A stretch of 64,000 nucleotides of DNA from contig NZ_JAUSPQ010000003.1 of assembly GCF_030655665.1 (NCBI RefSeq), positions 1 through 64,000 of the forward strand, in the 5' to 3' direction. Of this stretch, positions 42,430-51,679 are shown piece by piece. Below the pieces are notes generated by a model. It saw only the letters and a program-made list of their open reading frames with translations, was not told where the DNA came from and made no database searches. The DNA comes from Methanocorpusculum sp. (GTDB taxonomy: Archaea > Halobacteriota > Methanomicrobia > Methanomicrobiales > Methanocorpusculaceae). The stretch's first letter is position 1, and the number at the start of each line of letters is the position of its first letter. The position numbers and the translations under genes are program-made.

Positions 42430-42855
42430 AAAAATACTCCAGAATTTCCATTAACCCCTCACATTTTTGGATTTTCTTCTCTATTATTCTTGATCAGTGT
42501 AATTTCACGTGAAATCATTTTTTGGAATTTCCAGTCGGTTTTTTCTCAGGTATCTGCATTTATCCTATCTCTGTAATCAGCCATGTACTCCTGCAAAAAA
42601 GAGAATATTATTCTAAATTCAAAAACAAGATTCCCCACCGCGGGCCTTCCCTTGCCGGATCGCAAACCTTCGGGTTGCTCCGCTAAGGTCGGCCGCTTTC
42701 AGCGTCCACCTCGCAATCACCAATCTTCGACTTGCTCAAGGATTACGTTGCTTCGCTCCCCTCGCAAGTCACCTTCCCGCACCCCTATCCAAAAAATAGA
42801 TAGAATACAAAACTTCGCATTCATACTAACATACTAAAGAACTGTAAAAAACAAG
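42430..42855. other. Gene-free right border of accessory island
   Basis: Contains a composite repeat (42632-42790) and AT-rich DNA; no supported gene. Runs up to the 3' end of tRNA-Leu. Confidence 0.6.
42632..42790 (+). repeat. Composite hairpin repeat with CCCACCGCG...CCGCACCCC ends
   Basis: Begins CCCCACCGCGGGCC and ends CTTCCCGCACCCC, the same end motifs as the left arm at 40721. Between them are inverted copies of the GAGCAA...TTGCGA motif: TCGCAAACC-TTC-GGGTTGCTC at 42660-42680 and a TCGCAA...TTGCTC at 42711-42737. Confidence 0.6.
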
Positions 42856-42940
42856 TGCGAAGGAAGGGATTCGAACCCCAGAACTCCTACGAGACCAGCC
42901 CCTGAAGCTGGCGCCTTTAACCTGGCTTGGCTACCTTCGC
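42856..42940 (-). tRNA. tRNA-Leu (CAG)
   Basis: An 85-nt class II tRNA: acceptor GCGAAGG paired with CCTTCGC, anticodon stem CCAGC/GCTGG with loop TTCAGGG (anticodon CAG), a long variable arm, T-arm loop TTCGAAT, discriminator A. Its 3' end faces the accessory island, the usual geometry of an integration site. Confidence 0.96.
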
Positions 42941-43104
42941 AAGTAATCTGACTCCTTTGCATTCACAAAGGGATCATTGCACAAACGTGCTTTTACATAT
43001 TTGATGTTCTGCTAAATATACATGCGGTTTTATTCGCGTGAGACCGGTCAGCCACCCGCAAAAAAATGTATTCAGCCAGACCACGCGCTGGCGGCATCTG
43101 GATA

Positions 43105-44796
43105 TTATTGTTCGCCGTTTCCTTCATTTTCAAAGCGCTTCATCTCACGCTCACGCAGCTCGCCCCGTCTGATTTTTCCGGAGAATGACTTCGGCAGCTC
43201 AGGAATGAACTCGATAAGTCGCGGATATTTATACGGAGCGGTCGTCCGCTTCACATACTCCTGGATCTCTTTTGCGAGTTTATCAGTAGGCTGGAACCCA
43301 TCGTGCAGCACGATGAACGCCTTGATAACCATGCCGCGGATCTCATCCGGTGAGCCGACAACGGCGCTTTCTTTGACTGCAGGGTGCTCAAGGAGGGTCG
43401 ATTCCACCTCGAACGGCGAGATACGATAGCCGGAACTCTTGATCACATCATCGTTTCTGCCGACGAACCAGAAGTATCCGTCCTCATCCAGACGTGCCTT
43501 ATCTCCGGTGTAGTACCAGCCGTTCACGAACATTGCGGCGTTTTCTTCTGGATTATTCAGATACTCCTTGATCAGTCCAACAGGTCTTGGATCCAGTGAG
43601 ACCGCGATCTTTCCGATATCTCCCTGCACTACTTCATGTCCGTCATCGTCCTGAAGCTGGATATGCCAGCCAGGAACTGGTTTCCCCATCGATCCCTGCT
43701 TCACTTCCATTCCGGGCAGTGTTGCGATACAGCAGCAGGTCTCGGTCTGTCCGTATCCTTCACGGATCGTGAGGCCCGTTCCTTCGCGCCAGATCCGGAT
43801 GACCTCCGGGTTCAGCGGTTCGCCTGCACTTGTACATGTTCTGAGTTCGGAGAACGAGAACTTCTTCAGATCGGCGATGATCAGCATTCGGTAGATCGTC
43901 GGCGGAGCACAGAATGAAGTGATACCATATCGTTCGATGAGCGGAAGAAGTTCGGTCGCGTGGAATTTCGTGCGGTAATCGTACACGAAAATACATGCAC
44001 CGCAGATCCACTGGCCGTAAATCTTACCCCAGCCGCATTTTGCCCAGCCGGTATCCGAGACCGTGAAGTGGACATCATGCTCCGTCAGATCGTGCCAGAA
44101 CTTTGCCGTCACCGTCTGTCCAAGCGGGTGAGCGTAGTCATGCAGCACCATCTTCGGGTCTTTTGTAGTCCCTGACGTGAAGTAGATGAGCATCGGGTCG
44201 GTCGAAAGGACCTTGCGGCCGGTCGAACTGACCAGTTTTGTTGAGACCCGTGCCGGATATTTGAGCTCGTTCTGGTAGCCTATCCAAGGATTGGGGATCT
44301 TTTCTCCGGGTTTATCATCAACGATCATGCGAAGCTGAAGGTGGGGACATTGGGTCGCGACCTCATCCACCTTTGCCATATTTTCGCTGTCGGTGATGAC
44401 CATTTTAAAGCCGCCTACCTTCATGCGGTAGGCGATATCCTTGACAGTAAGCATGTGGGGTGACGGGCTGAAAACAGCGCCGAGTTTCATGATACCAAGG
44501 ACCAATATCCACCACTCCGGAACACGCGGGAGCATGAGAAGAACACGGTCACCTTTCTGGATGCCGAACTTCATCAGGATATTTGCCGCCTCGTTTGAGT
44601 GGATCATCATGTCCCAGAAGGTGAACTTTTTCTCCTCACCGTCCTGGTTCGTCCATATCATTGCAAGATGGTTGCGGTCACGTTTTGCCCAGGCGTCAAT
44701 GACGTCGAACGCAAAATTGTAATGTTTCGGGACGTCGATGGAGAAGGTCTTGTAGGTTTCCTCGTAGTCTCCGATGTTGCCGTTAGCTTCTGTCAT
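43105..44796 (-). CDS. Acyl-CoA synthetase (AMP-forming, medium-chain/acetyl-type)
   Basis: A 563-residue adenylate-forming enzyme that activates a carboxylic acid to its CoA thioester. Motifs: ATP loop YFTSGTTKDPKMVLHD, REGYGQTETCCCIA, YYTGDKARLDEDGYFWFVGR (A5/A8) and the C-terminal catalytic Lys in KSFSGKIRRGEL. N-terminal FNFAFDVIDAW-like start resembles acetyl/medium-chain acyl-CoA synthetases of methanogens. Substrate is not determined. Monocistronic. Confidence 0.93.
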   Translation of the reverse strand: MTEANGNIGDYEETYKTFSIDVPKHYNFAFDVIDAWAKRDRNHLAMIWTNQDGEEKKFTFWDMMIHSNEAANILMKFGIQKGDRVLLMLPRVPEWWILVLGIMKLGAVFSPSPHMLTVKDIAYRMKVGGFKMVITDSENMAKVDEVATQCPHLQLRMIVDDKPGEKIPNPWIGYQNELKYPARVSTKLVSSTGRKVLSTDPMLIYFTSGTTKDPKMVLHDYAHPLGQTVTAKFWHDLTEHDVHFTVSDTGWAKCGWGKIYGQWICGACIFVYDYRTKFHATELLPLIERYGITSFCAPPTIYRMLIIADLKKFSFSELRTCTSAGEPLNPEVIRIWREGTGLTIREGYGQTETCCCIATLPGMEVKQGSMGKPVPGWHIQLQDDDGHEVVQGDIGKIAVSLDPRPVGLIKEYLNNPEENAAMFVNGWYYTGDKARLDEDGYFWFVGRNDDVIKSSGYRISPFEVESTLLEHPAVKESAVVGSPDEIRGMVIKAFIVLHDGFQPTDKLAKEIQEYVKRTTAPYKYPRLIEFIPELPKSFSGKIRRGELREREMKRFENEGNGEQ

Positions 44797-44856
44797 AAAG
44801 AATTCTGCTTACGTATAAGCGCTATTCAATAATTAATTATCTGTGATAATCGGTTA

Positions 44857-45813
44857 TTACGCAGTAAAATACGGACTTCGTTTTTTCACTGCAGCTCCGA
44901 TCGCCGCTTTGAGTTCATCCCCGTGGAGTCCCCTGATGGAAACTTCATTTCCTGTTTTTAAGAGGCAGGGTTTCAAAAGCCCGTCGGATGTTACGCGAAG
45001 CCGGTTGCAGTTTGCACAAAATTCCGGATTGTGCATAGGTCGAACGACCTCGACCAAAGCCCCGTCCACCAGATATTTTCTCCGGTGGTGCATGTGCCTG
45101 GTCGTTACCTGGGATGAGTGCTTGGCGAACTCTTTCTCAAGATTCGCAACCTGTTCGGCATTTCCGTGCGTCACCGGATCCATGTCGTCAGTCCATCCGT
45201 TAATGTCCATCAGCTCGATGATCTGTAAAATAAGATTTTTCCCGCGTGCACGAACATATGCCAGGAAGTCGTCGATCTCATGATCGTTCATGCCTTTCAG
45301 GACGACCATATTCAGTTTTACCGGTGTGAGGCCTGCCGCGAGTGCCGCATCGATCCCGTCAAGAACATTTTTCAGACGATCTTTTCCGGTGATTTTCTTG
45401 TAGGTCTCACGATTCATGGAATCCAGACTCACATTCACGCGTGAGAGACCTGCTGCTTTCAGCTGTGGGGCAAGTTCTGCCAGATGTGTGCCGTTTGTAG
45501 TTAGAGACGACTCGATATTGGGGGGAATAGATCGGATGATGTCCAGAAGATCAGGACGGAGAAGAGGTTCTCCTCCGGTGAGTTTTATCGTCCTTACCCC
45601 GAGCTCGACAAAAACGTTGATCAATTCTGAGATCTCCTCTTTGGTCATCTGGGAAGTATGTTCATCTCTCGTACATCCATTATCCCCCTCCCCCTCCCGA
45701 TGGCAGTAAATACACCGCAGATCGCAGGCACTGGTCAGTGCTATCCTTACGTTCGATATTTTTCTATTGTAGGTGTCGGTGAGAATATCACTCGCGGTTC
45801 TTTCTGTCGTCAT
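44857..45813 (-). CDS. moaA: GTP 3',8-cyclase MoaA (molybdenum cofactor biosynthesis)
   Basis: Radical SAM enzyme starting molybdopterin synthesis. N-terminal cluster CDLRCIYCHREG (C-x3-C-x2-C), and a second cluster in the C-terminal half, CANCNRLRVTSDGLLKPCL (C-x2-C-x13-C). 318 residues is normal. Overlaps the rlmE 3' end by 26 bp on the same strand, so the two are co-transcribed. Tungsten- or molybdenum-formylmethanofuran dehydrogenase is the likely client in a methanogen. Confidence 0.94.
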   Translation of the reverse strand: MTTERTASDILTDTYNRKISNVRIALTSACDLRCIYCHREGEGDNGCTRDEHTSQMTKEEISELINVFVELGVRTIKLTGGEPLLRPDLLDIIRSIPPNIESSLTTNGTHLAELAPQLKAAGLSRVNVSLDSMNRETYKKITGKDRLKNVLDGIDAALAAGLTPVKLNMVVLKGMNDHEIDDFLAYVRARGKNLILQIIELMDINGWTDDMDPVTHGNAEQVANLEKEFAKHSSQVTTRHMHHRRKYLVDGALVEVVRPMHNPEFCANCNRLRVTSDGLLKPCLLKTGNEVSIRGLHGDELKAAIGAAVKKRSPYFTA

Positions 45814-46399
45814 TGGCTTCCCCTATGAAGTTCTTTGCAATGATGTAGCATTCGGTACTTCCCCTGCGAGAGGCTGTCGAAAGGATCACTTTGACAGAGT
45901 AGAACTTCTCCTTAACGAGGAGAAGAAGATCGTTGAACTCGGAGCCCTGGAAGGATTTCATGACCAGATTTCCACCCTGCTTCAGGAGAGTGCTGGCTAA
46001 GTTGAGGGCTTCCTCATTCAGAGCCATGACCCGTGCCTGATCATAGGCTTTTGCTCCTGAAAGGTTGGGGGATGCATCACATACCACCACATTCACGAGC
46101 GGCATTGCCTCTCTGACTTTTGCCTGGATAGCCGGATCGGTAAAATCTCCGGTGATGGTTATGACATTTTCCAGTGAAACGATGGGGTTTAAATCGACAC
46201 CGCAGAGCTGTCCTTCGGTCATCGTTTTCAAAACCTGAAGCCAGCTTCCTGGTGCCGCGCCAAGATCCACCACATTATCCGTTGTCCGAATTACATTGAA
46301 TCGTTCATTGATATCTATCAGTTTATATGCAGAGCGGGCCCTGTATCCATCCCGCATGGCTTTTCTATATACATTATCTTTTGTCCATTGTGATCCCAT
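45788..46399 (-). CDS. rlmE: 23S rRNA (uridine-2'-O) methyltransferase RlmE (FtsJ)
   Basis: A 203-residue SAM methyltransferase: VYRKAMRDGYRARSAYKLID at the start, then VVDLGAAPGSWLQVL (motif I) and VVCDASPNLSG, with the K-D-K-E tetrad residues in RSAYKL, CDASP, KSFQG. It methylates the 23S rRNA or tRNA ribose. The start at 46399 has GGGAGG upstream; the TTG at 46414 would overlap it. Divergent from pcn. Confidence 0.92.
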   Translation of the reverse strand: MGSQWTKDNVYRKAMRDGYRARSAYKLIDINERFNVIRTTDNVVDLGAAPGSWLQVLKTMTEGQLCGVDLNPIVSLENVITITGDFTDPAIQAKVREAMPLVNVVVCDASPNLSGAKAYDQARVMALNEEALNLASTLLKQGGNLVMKSFQGSEFNDLLLLVKEKFYSVKVILSTASRRGSTECYIIAKNFIGEANDDRKNRE

Positions 46400-46504
46400 G
46401 TGTTTTCCTCCCAACTTAACGTATATCTTATATGAGCGCGGATATAATTATACTATTAAAGTTTGTCACGCTGGTATAAGAGAGTGTGTCAAGGGGTTAT
46501 ACTA

Positions 46505-47248
46505 ATGTTAAAAGCAACCATCGAAGCAGATATTTTCCGGGAGACCATCGATGCAGTCTCAGCACTGGTAAACGAATGCCGTCTTCACGTTGACGAGAAG
46601 GGAATCAGAACGATCACGGTGGATACCTCCAACGTGGCAATGGTTTCTTTAGAGCTCTCTGCATCGGCGTTTATAACATTCGCGGCAGAACCATGTGAAA
46701 TTGGTCTTGATATAGAAAAAATCAGATCGATGATGTCCATGATAGGAAAGACGGACATCGTCTCTCTTGAACTTGATGACTCAGGCAAAAAACTCAAAAT
46801 CAGTTTCGGCGGATATGAATATTCAATAACCCTGCTCGATACAAAGACTATCAGAAAAGATCCAAACGCGCCGAATCTGAACCTTCCTGCAACCTTCGAG
46901 GTTCCGGGTGTCATGTTTTATGATGCGATCAAGGCATCCGCGATGGTTTCCGATAAGATCTCCCTCTCGGTTTCCGCCGAATCGTGTATATTTACGCTGA
47001 ATGCAGACGGTGATTCCGACAGGATCAAACGTGAGCTCGTGGGCGATGATATTCATTATATTACCTGTGCCGATGCAAAATCCCTCTTCTCCCTGGACTA
47101 TCTGAAGGATATGGGTAAATCCATCAGTCATGCCGACAAGGTCCAGATCCGTCTCGGAAATGATCATCCGGTCCAGTTCTCCTTCGTCTATGCCGGCGGC
47201 AAAGGAAGTGTCGGCTATCTGCTTGCTCCGAGGATCGAGGCAGAATAA
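46505..47248 (+). CDS. pcn: DNA polymerase sliding clamp PCNA
   Basis: A 247-residue clamp with two similar half-domains. Typical segments: ATIEADIFRETIDAVSALVN, VDTSNVAMVSLEL and the C-terminal GSVGYLLAPRIEAE. Trimeric ring at the replication fork. ATG at 46505; the frame continues upstream without signals. Followed 5 bp later by priL, so both replication genes are in one operon. Confidence 0.95.
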   Translation: MLKATIEADIFRETIDAVSALVNECRLHVDEKGIRTITVDTSNVAMVSLELSASAFITFAAEPCEIGLDIEKIRSMMSMIGKTDIVSLELDDSGKKLKISFGGYEYSITLLDTKTIRKDPNAPNLNLPATFEVPGVMFYDAIKASAMVSDKISLSVSAESCIFTLNADGDSDRIKRELVGDDIHYITCADAKSLFSLDYLKDMGKSISHADKVQIRLGNDHPVQFSFVYAGGKGSVGYLLAPRIEAE

Positions 47249-47253
47249 CCGTT

Positions 47254-48318
47254 ATGCGCACGTCCGTTGAAAAGCGCGATCTGGCTCACTATCCTTTTTT
47301 ACCTGAAGCTCAGGGATTGCTTGCATCCCGCGGAATCAAAGTCGCCGGACTTTCCGACTCAAAGCTCGGCTGTTCATACCTGGATCGTGCAGCGGAACGG
47401 ATAATTATCGCACTCGACGGAAAAATCGTATATCCTGAATCAGAAGATGATGTGGTTTCTGATATCATAACATATGTTCTCGCCCGGGTGCTCGTTTCCT
47501 GTGCGAAAGATAAACGAACGATCGAACGGCTCTGTAAGATGGAGGCTGCCCGGGTCTACGCATATTTTCATATCGAGGAAAATGAACTTCTGAAAAAACG
47601 GGTGTGTGAAGAGCTGAGTCTCGAGACCGGTGACGGTTTTCTCCCGGTGATCCGGTATGTGGAACTTGCATCCCGTGTGCGTGATGCGAAGTGGCGGCTG
47701 ATAAACCGCGAGGTGGAAAAGGGTCGGGTGTCTGTTTCTTCCGAGGAGATGGATGTTTTGATCGCCGAAAGAATACGAACGATCCTCTCATCCGGTCTGC
47801 CGCTCGACATTCCTGAATCGATCGCGAAGGAGTATCTCCCGTGGAGCGATAAGATCCTCGCGGCCGTCCAGGAAAGGACCCTCGTCGAGTTCGGGGCGAT
47901 CGATGAGTCGGCATATCCTCCCTGCATCCAGGCTTTGATCTCTGCTGCATCTGCCGGCGTCAACCTTACGCATTCGGGCCGTTTTTCTATGACGGCGTTT
48001 CTGCATAATGTGGGGATGAATGGTGAGCAGGTTGCGGGGATCTTTGCGCGAAGTCCGGATTATAATCCGGATATGACGAATTATCAGGTCGATCATATTC
48101 TCACAAATGAATACACGACACCTTCCTGCGCGACAATGCTGACGCACGGGATATGTGTGAATAAGGATCGGCTCTGCGAGTCGGTTTCCCACCCGCTGAA
48201 TTATTACCGCTCCAAAAAGAAGATGATGGAAAAAATGCGGATGAGAGATGAGGCGATGGCGAAAAAAACAGAGGGTGCTGCGGCCGGAAACGCGGCTCCC
48301 GATCCTGCTGAACCATGA
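47254..48318 (+). CDS. priL: DNA primase large subunit PriL
   Basis: A 354-residue regulatory subunit of the archaeal primase. The C-terminal Fe-S domain has four cysteines in YPPCIQ, SCATMLTHGIC and RLCESVSHPLNYY, the pattern for the 4Fe-4S cluster. Works with the catalytic PriS, which is not in this window. The C-terminus after HPLNYY is a charged tail. Directly downstream of pcn. Confidence 0.94.
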   Translation: MRTSVEKRDLAHYPFLPEAQGLLASRGIKVAGLSDSKLGCSYLDRAAERIIIALDGKIVYPESEDDVVSDIITYVLARVLVSCAKDKRTIERLCKMEAARVYAYFHIEENELLKKRVCEELSLETGDGFLPVIRYVELASRVRDAKWRLINREVEKGRVSVSSEEMDVLIAERIRTILSSGLPLDIPESIAKEYLPWSDKILAAVQERTLVEFGAIDESAYPPCIQALISAASAGVNLTHSGRFSMTAFLHNVGMNGEQVAGIFARSPDYNPDMTNYQVDHILTNEYTTPSCATMLTHGICVNKDRLCESVSHPLNYYRSKKKMMEKMRMRDEAMAKKTEGAAAGNAAPDPAEP

Positions 48319-48361
48319 AGACACTTGGTATTTATAGCTACACAAAGCATATCTTTTCCAT

Positions 48362-49579
48362 ATGAAATTCGGGACTCTCGCAGATATTGAGACACGCGGA
48401 AAAACTGTTCTTGTCCGCGTGGATTTCAACTCCCCAATAGATCCTTCCTCCAATACCATCCTGGACGACAAACGATTCCGTGAACACATTCCTACGCTGC
48501 AGGCACTTGAAGATGCCCGTGTTGTGGTCCTCGCACATCAGAGCAGGCCCGGCAAAAAGGATTTTACCACGCTTGCCGCTCATGCGGATAAACTGGAGCG
48601 GCTTCTCGGGATGCCGGTCACCTATGTGGATGATATCTTTGGAACCTGTGCGAAGCGTGCGGTTCGTGATGCTCACCCTGGGGATGTTGTTCTGCTGGAA
48701 AATGTCCGATTCTCTGCAGAGGAAAATCTAAATCTGAAACCCGAAGATGGAGCAAAGACCCATCTTGTGAAAAAACTTGCCTCGATGGCGGATCTCTTTG
48801 TGTACGATGCGTTTGGAACGGCACATCGGTCCCAGCCGACAACCACCGGCCTTTCATATGCTATGAAGACAGTCGCCGGTCTCCTGATGGAGAAAGAGGT
48901 CTCGATGCTTTCAAAAGTGTTCACCTCGGCACCAAAACCGGTGACGTTTGTTCTGGGCGGAACGAAGGTGGATGATTCCATCGCGGTTGCCGGAAATGTT
49001 CTCGCGAATAAGACCGCAGACAGAGTTGCTATTATTGGGGTGGTGGCAAATGTGTTTTATCTCGCGAAGGGTATCGATATCGGTGAGCCGTCAAGGAATC
49101 TGATCCATACTCTCGGATATGACGGGGAAGTTGCCAAGGCGAAAAGCATTCTGGAATCCTATCCCGACAAGATCCTTCTGCCGGAATATGTGGCGGTGAA
49201 AGAGAATGATGAGCGTAAGGAGTATCCTATTCGCATGATCCCAAAGGACTGTCCTATTCTCGATATGGGTAATGATTCGATCGTGCAGTTCTCAAAGGAG
49301 TTAAAAAATTCCGGGTCGATCGTGTTCAACGGTCCGGCTGGTGTGTTTGAAGAGGCAAAGTTTGCTTCAGGTACTTTTGAACTTCTGCGTGCTGCGGCAA
49401 ATGTGAATTTCTCTGTATGCGGCGGCGGACACACGGCAGCGGTTATCGAGCAGCTGGGTCTCGCTTCTCAGTATTCTCATTTATCTACGGGCGGGGGTGC
49501 CTGTATCGAGTTTTTGACAGGAAAGAAACTTCCCGCGATCGCGGCACTGGAAGAGTCCTGGAAGAAGTTTGGGAACTGA
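48362..49579 (+). CDS. pgk: Phosphoglycerate kinase
   Basis: Glycolysis/gluconeogenesis enzyme converting 1,3-bisphosphoglycerate and 3-phosphoglycerate. 405 residues. Motifs: TVLVRVDFNSPID (substrate loop), LAHQSRPGKKD, and the nucleotide-binding GGHTAAVIEQLG near the end. ATG at 48362 follows priL by 44 bp; an oligo-T terminator follows. Confidence 0.95.
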   Translation: MKFGTLADIETRGKTVLVRVDFNSPIDPSSNTILDDKRFREHIPTLQALEDARVVVLAHQSRPGKKDFTTLAAHADKLERLLGMPVTYVDDIFGTCAKRAVRDAHPGDVVLLENVRFSAEENLNLKPEDGAKTHLVKKLASMADLFVYDAFGTAHRSQPTTTGLSYAMKTVAGLLMEKEVSMLSKVFTSAPKPVTFVLGGTKVDDSIAVAGNVLANKTADRVAIIGVVANVFYLAKGIDIGEPSRNLIHTLGYDGEVAKAKSILESYPDKILLPEYVAVKENDERKEYPIRMIPKDCPILDMGNDSIVQFSKELKNSGSIVFNGPAGVFEEAKFASGTFELLRAAANVNFSVCGGGHTAAVIEQLGLASQYSHLSTGGGACIEFLTGKKLPAIAALEESWKKFGN

Positions 49580-49588
49580 TCCTCTCTC

Positions 49589-49596
49589 TTTTTTTT
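49589..49596 (+). terminator. Oligo-T terminator after pgk
   Basis: Run of eight T ten bases after the pgk stop. Confidence 0.5.
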
Positions 49597-49648
49597 GGAA
49601 TTATGTATGCATGCAGAAATTTCTCTGCAGGATCATCTTCTGATGTGA

Positions 49649-50812
49649 TCATTCCCTGATGGTGATCACGGTCGTCTGTTCGGCTAATTTGGTATTATTT
49701 ACATCGAATATTTTCAGGGTGACATTGATCGCGGTTTTGTTTGCCGTATTAGGATAGAACGTTGAGAAATTTCCCTCATACGTCTCCCCGCTTGCAAAAT
49801 ATGCGGTACTACCCACACGGAACTCGGTATCACAGGTGATCGCAACTGAACTGGCTCCTTCTTTTGGATCGTTCAGATTAACCTGCAGGGCGGGGCGGTA
49901 TTGCCCGTCGACGATAATATATCTCCCCTCGATATCCTCTCTCCAGATAGTGGTGGACAGTATCCCAATCAGGGGTATGTGATGCGTTGAATCTCCGGTT
50001 CCCTGCAGAGATTCACCTCCTATCTTGTAATTTCTCACATATTCCCCAAGTTGGCCCGGTTGTTCGCTGACGTAGAGCTGGACGGCTTTCTGCACGGTCG
50101 TCTTGGATTTTCCGTCGATGTAATATGCAGTATAGGTGATCACGAATGTCTGTGATGTTCCGTTGAATGCCTCGGGCGGGTAGGTATAACTGTAATCATC
50201 CGCCGGGTTGGACAATACTTGTATGTCCACGCCCGAATAGCCAAGATCAAGCGTCCAGTACGAGATGTTCAAGATATTTTTGTAGGGAGTCGTGTCCGTC
50301 AGATAAAGCTTGTTTGGTTTCCAGTACGCATAATCTGCCATAAGGAACAGCTTTTCAGTAGCAACTTCCCGAATCTTTTGCCCGTCAGCCCAAAGATCCA
50401 TGATTTTGGTAAAAAGCACCTGTTTTGCTCCATCGGCAAATTCGCCGGTTACCGTGACAAGGTAACTCCCTTTTGGAAAGCTGTCGTCGAATTCGATAGG
50501 GATGGTCTCTCCCACATAAAATGCATTCGAAATCTTCGTTGGTGTTCCGATGCTGACTCCATCCGGCGTGTTGACCGAAACGATCAGATCTTTCAACACC
50601 GTCCCGTCCCCGACATGCCACACGTGCAGGACAAGGGGATTTGTGGCATTGTCCGTCGCTTCTGCTGTGATATATGCATGTTTAGGCTCGGTCAGGTCGT
50701 CGGCAAATCCGAAAAAAATCAGGGCAGTTCCTCCTATCAGAACTACTGTGAGAAAGATGAGCAGTATCACACCGATTATCGGGGATATTCCGGCTTCTGG
50801 TTTTGATATCAT
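49649..50812 (-). CDS. Type IV pilin-like / archaellin-N-terminal secreted protein
   Basis: A 387-residue protein with a class III signal peptide: basic start then GISPIIGVILLIFLTVVLIG, typical of archaeal pilins processed by a prepilin peptidase (cleavage before the hydrophobic stretch). The rest is a beta-rich extracellular domain. It sits antisense between pgk and aIF2-beta and has no neighbours of a pilus cluster. Adhesion or surface role is plausible. Confidence 0.82.
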   Translation of the reverse strand: MISKPEAGISPIIGVILLIFLTVVLIGGTALIFFGFADDLTEPKHAYITAEATDNATNPLVLHVWHVGDGTVLKDLIVSVNTPDGVSIGTPTKISNAFYVGETIPIEFDDSFPKGSYLVTVTGEFADGAKQVLFTKIMDLWADGQKIREVATEKLFLMADYAYWKPNKLYLTDTTPYKNILNISYWTLDLGYSGVDIQVLSNPADDYSYTYPPEAFNGTSQTFVITYTAYYIDGKSKTTVQKAVQLYVSEQPGQLGEYVRNYKIGGESLQGTGDSTHHIPLIGILSTTIWREDIEGRYIIVDGQYRPALQVNLNDPKEGASSVAITCDTEFRVGSTAYFASGETYEGNFSTFYPNTANKTAINVTLKIFDVNNTKLAEQTTVITIRE

Positions 50813-51002
50813 GCAGAATATTCCTGGAGATAATAATTATCTAATTAGATTCTTCTTTTTCAAACATAAAAAGGGTTTCTGCGTGCAGAACAGCTTTTTC
50901 GGGTCTGTTGTGTCTCTGCTTCACTTTTGTCGGACAGACTCCGATCAGATTCTCATCCGGTGCATCAGACCTATATGTTCTCACGACCAACGTCTATGTA
51001 TT

Positions 51003-51617
51003 ATGGTGCAGTCATACGAAGATATGTTAAAGACCGCGTATTCCGGGATGGGCGAGCCGACGGAGACGGGTGAACGGTTTGTTATGCCGAAGCCTAAGAT
51101 CTATATTGAGGGTAAAACAACCGTTCTTGAGAATTTTGCTGAGATCTTGAGTTCACTGAATCGTGATAAGGATCACTTCATGAAGTTCATTTTAGGTGAA
51201 CTTGGTACGGCCGGTAAGATCGATGGAAACCGCGCGGTGTTCAATGGAAAGTTCGAGCAGGCACAGTTTGATGCGATCGTTGATACCTATGTCGGCGATT
51301 ATGTCATCTGTTCTGAATGCGGCAGACCTGATACGAAACTCGTCAAAGACGACCGTGTTCAGATGCTCCTCTGTGAGGCATGCGGGTCGAAGAGACCTAT
51401 CCGTAAGCGGAAAGCAAAGACAGAGGTACAGGGTCCCGCCATTGAGGAAGGAAAGGAACTTGAGGTCCATATCGAGTCCATCAGTAAGAAAGGCGATGGT
51501 GTTGCAAGGATCGGCAAATATATTCTATATGTGGCCGGAACAAAGGCAGGGCAGAATGTCAAGGTCCGGATCACCCGTATCTCCGGTCAGGTTGCCTTCA
51601 CTCAGAAAATCCTCTAA
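51003..51617 (+). CDS. Translation initiation factor aIF2 subunit beta, with C-terminal TRAM domain
   Basis: Part of the archaeal initiator-tRNA delivery factor aIF2. The 204-residue protein has the IF2-beta core (KIYIEGKTTVLENF, HFMKFILGELGT) and a zinc ribbon CSECGRPDTKL/CEACGS. After residue 140 a TRAM domain follows (VHIESISKKGDGVARIGKYI), an RNA-binding beta-barrel not found in all archaeal aIF2-beta. ATG at 51003; the open frame upstream is antisense to the pilin gene. Confidence 0.94.
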   Translation: MVQSYEDMLKTAYSGMGEPTETGERFVMPKPKIYIEGKTTVLENFAEILSSLNRDKDHFMKFILGELGTAGKIDGNRAVFNGKFEQAQFDAIVDTYVGDYVICSECGRPDTKLVKDDRVQMLLCEACGSKRPIRKRKAKTEVQGPAIEEGKELEVHIESISKKGDGVARIGKYILYVAGTKAGQNVKVRITRISGQVAFTQKIL

Positions 51618-51619
51618 TC

Positions 51620-51628
51620 TTTTTTTTT
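51620..51628 (+). terminator. Oligo-T terminator after aIF2-beta
   Basis: Nine T residues immediately after the stop codon. Confidence 0.5.
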
Positions 51629-51679
51629 AATTGATCTACCCCACAATTATATAGTGTTGCCGAGCGAATCTATAAGGGA

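Noticed and set aside
42856..42940. Duplicate of the tRNA-Leu 3' end as attL at the island's left border
   Set aside because: By eye no matching 20-bp stretch was found at 33.9-34.4 kb, so no attachment site is claimed.
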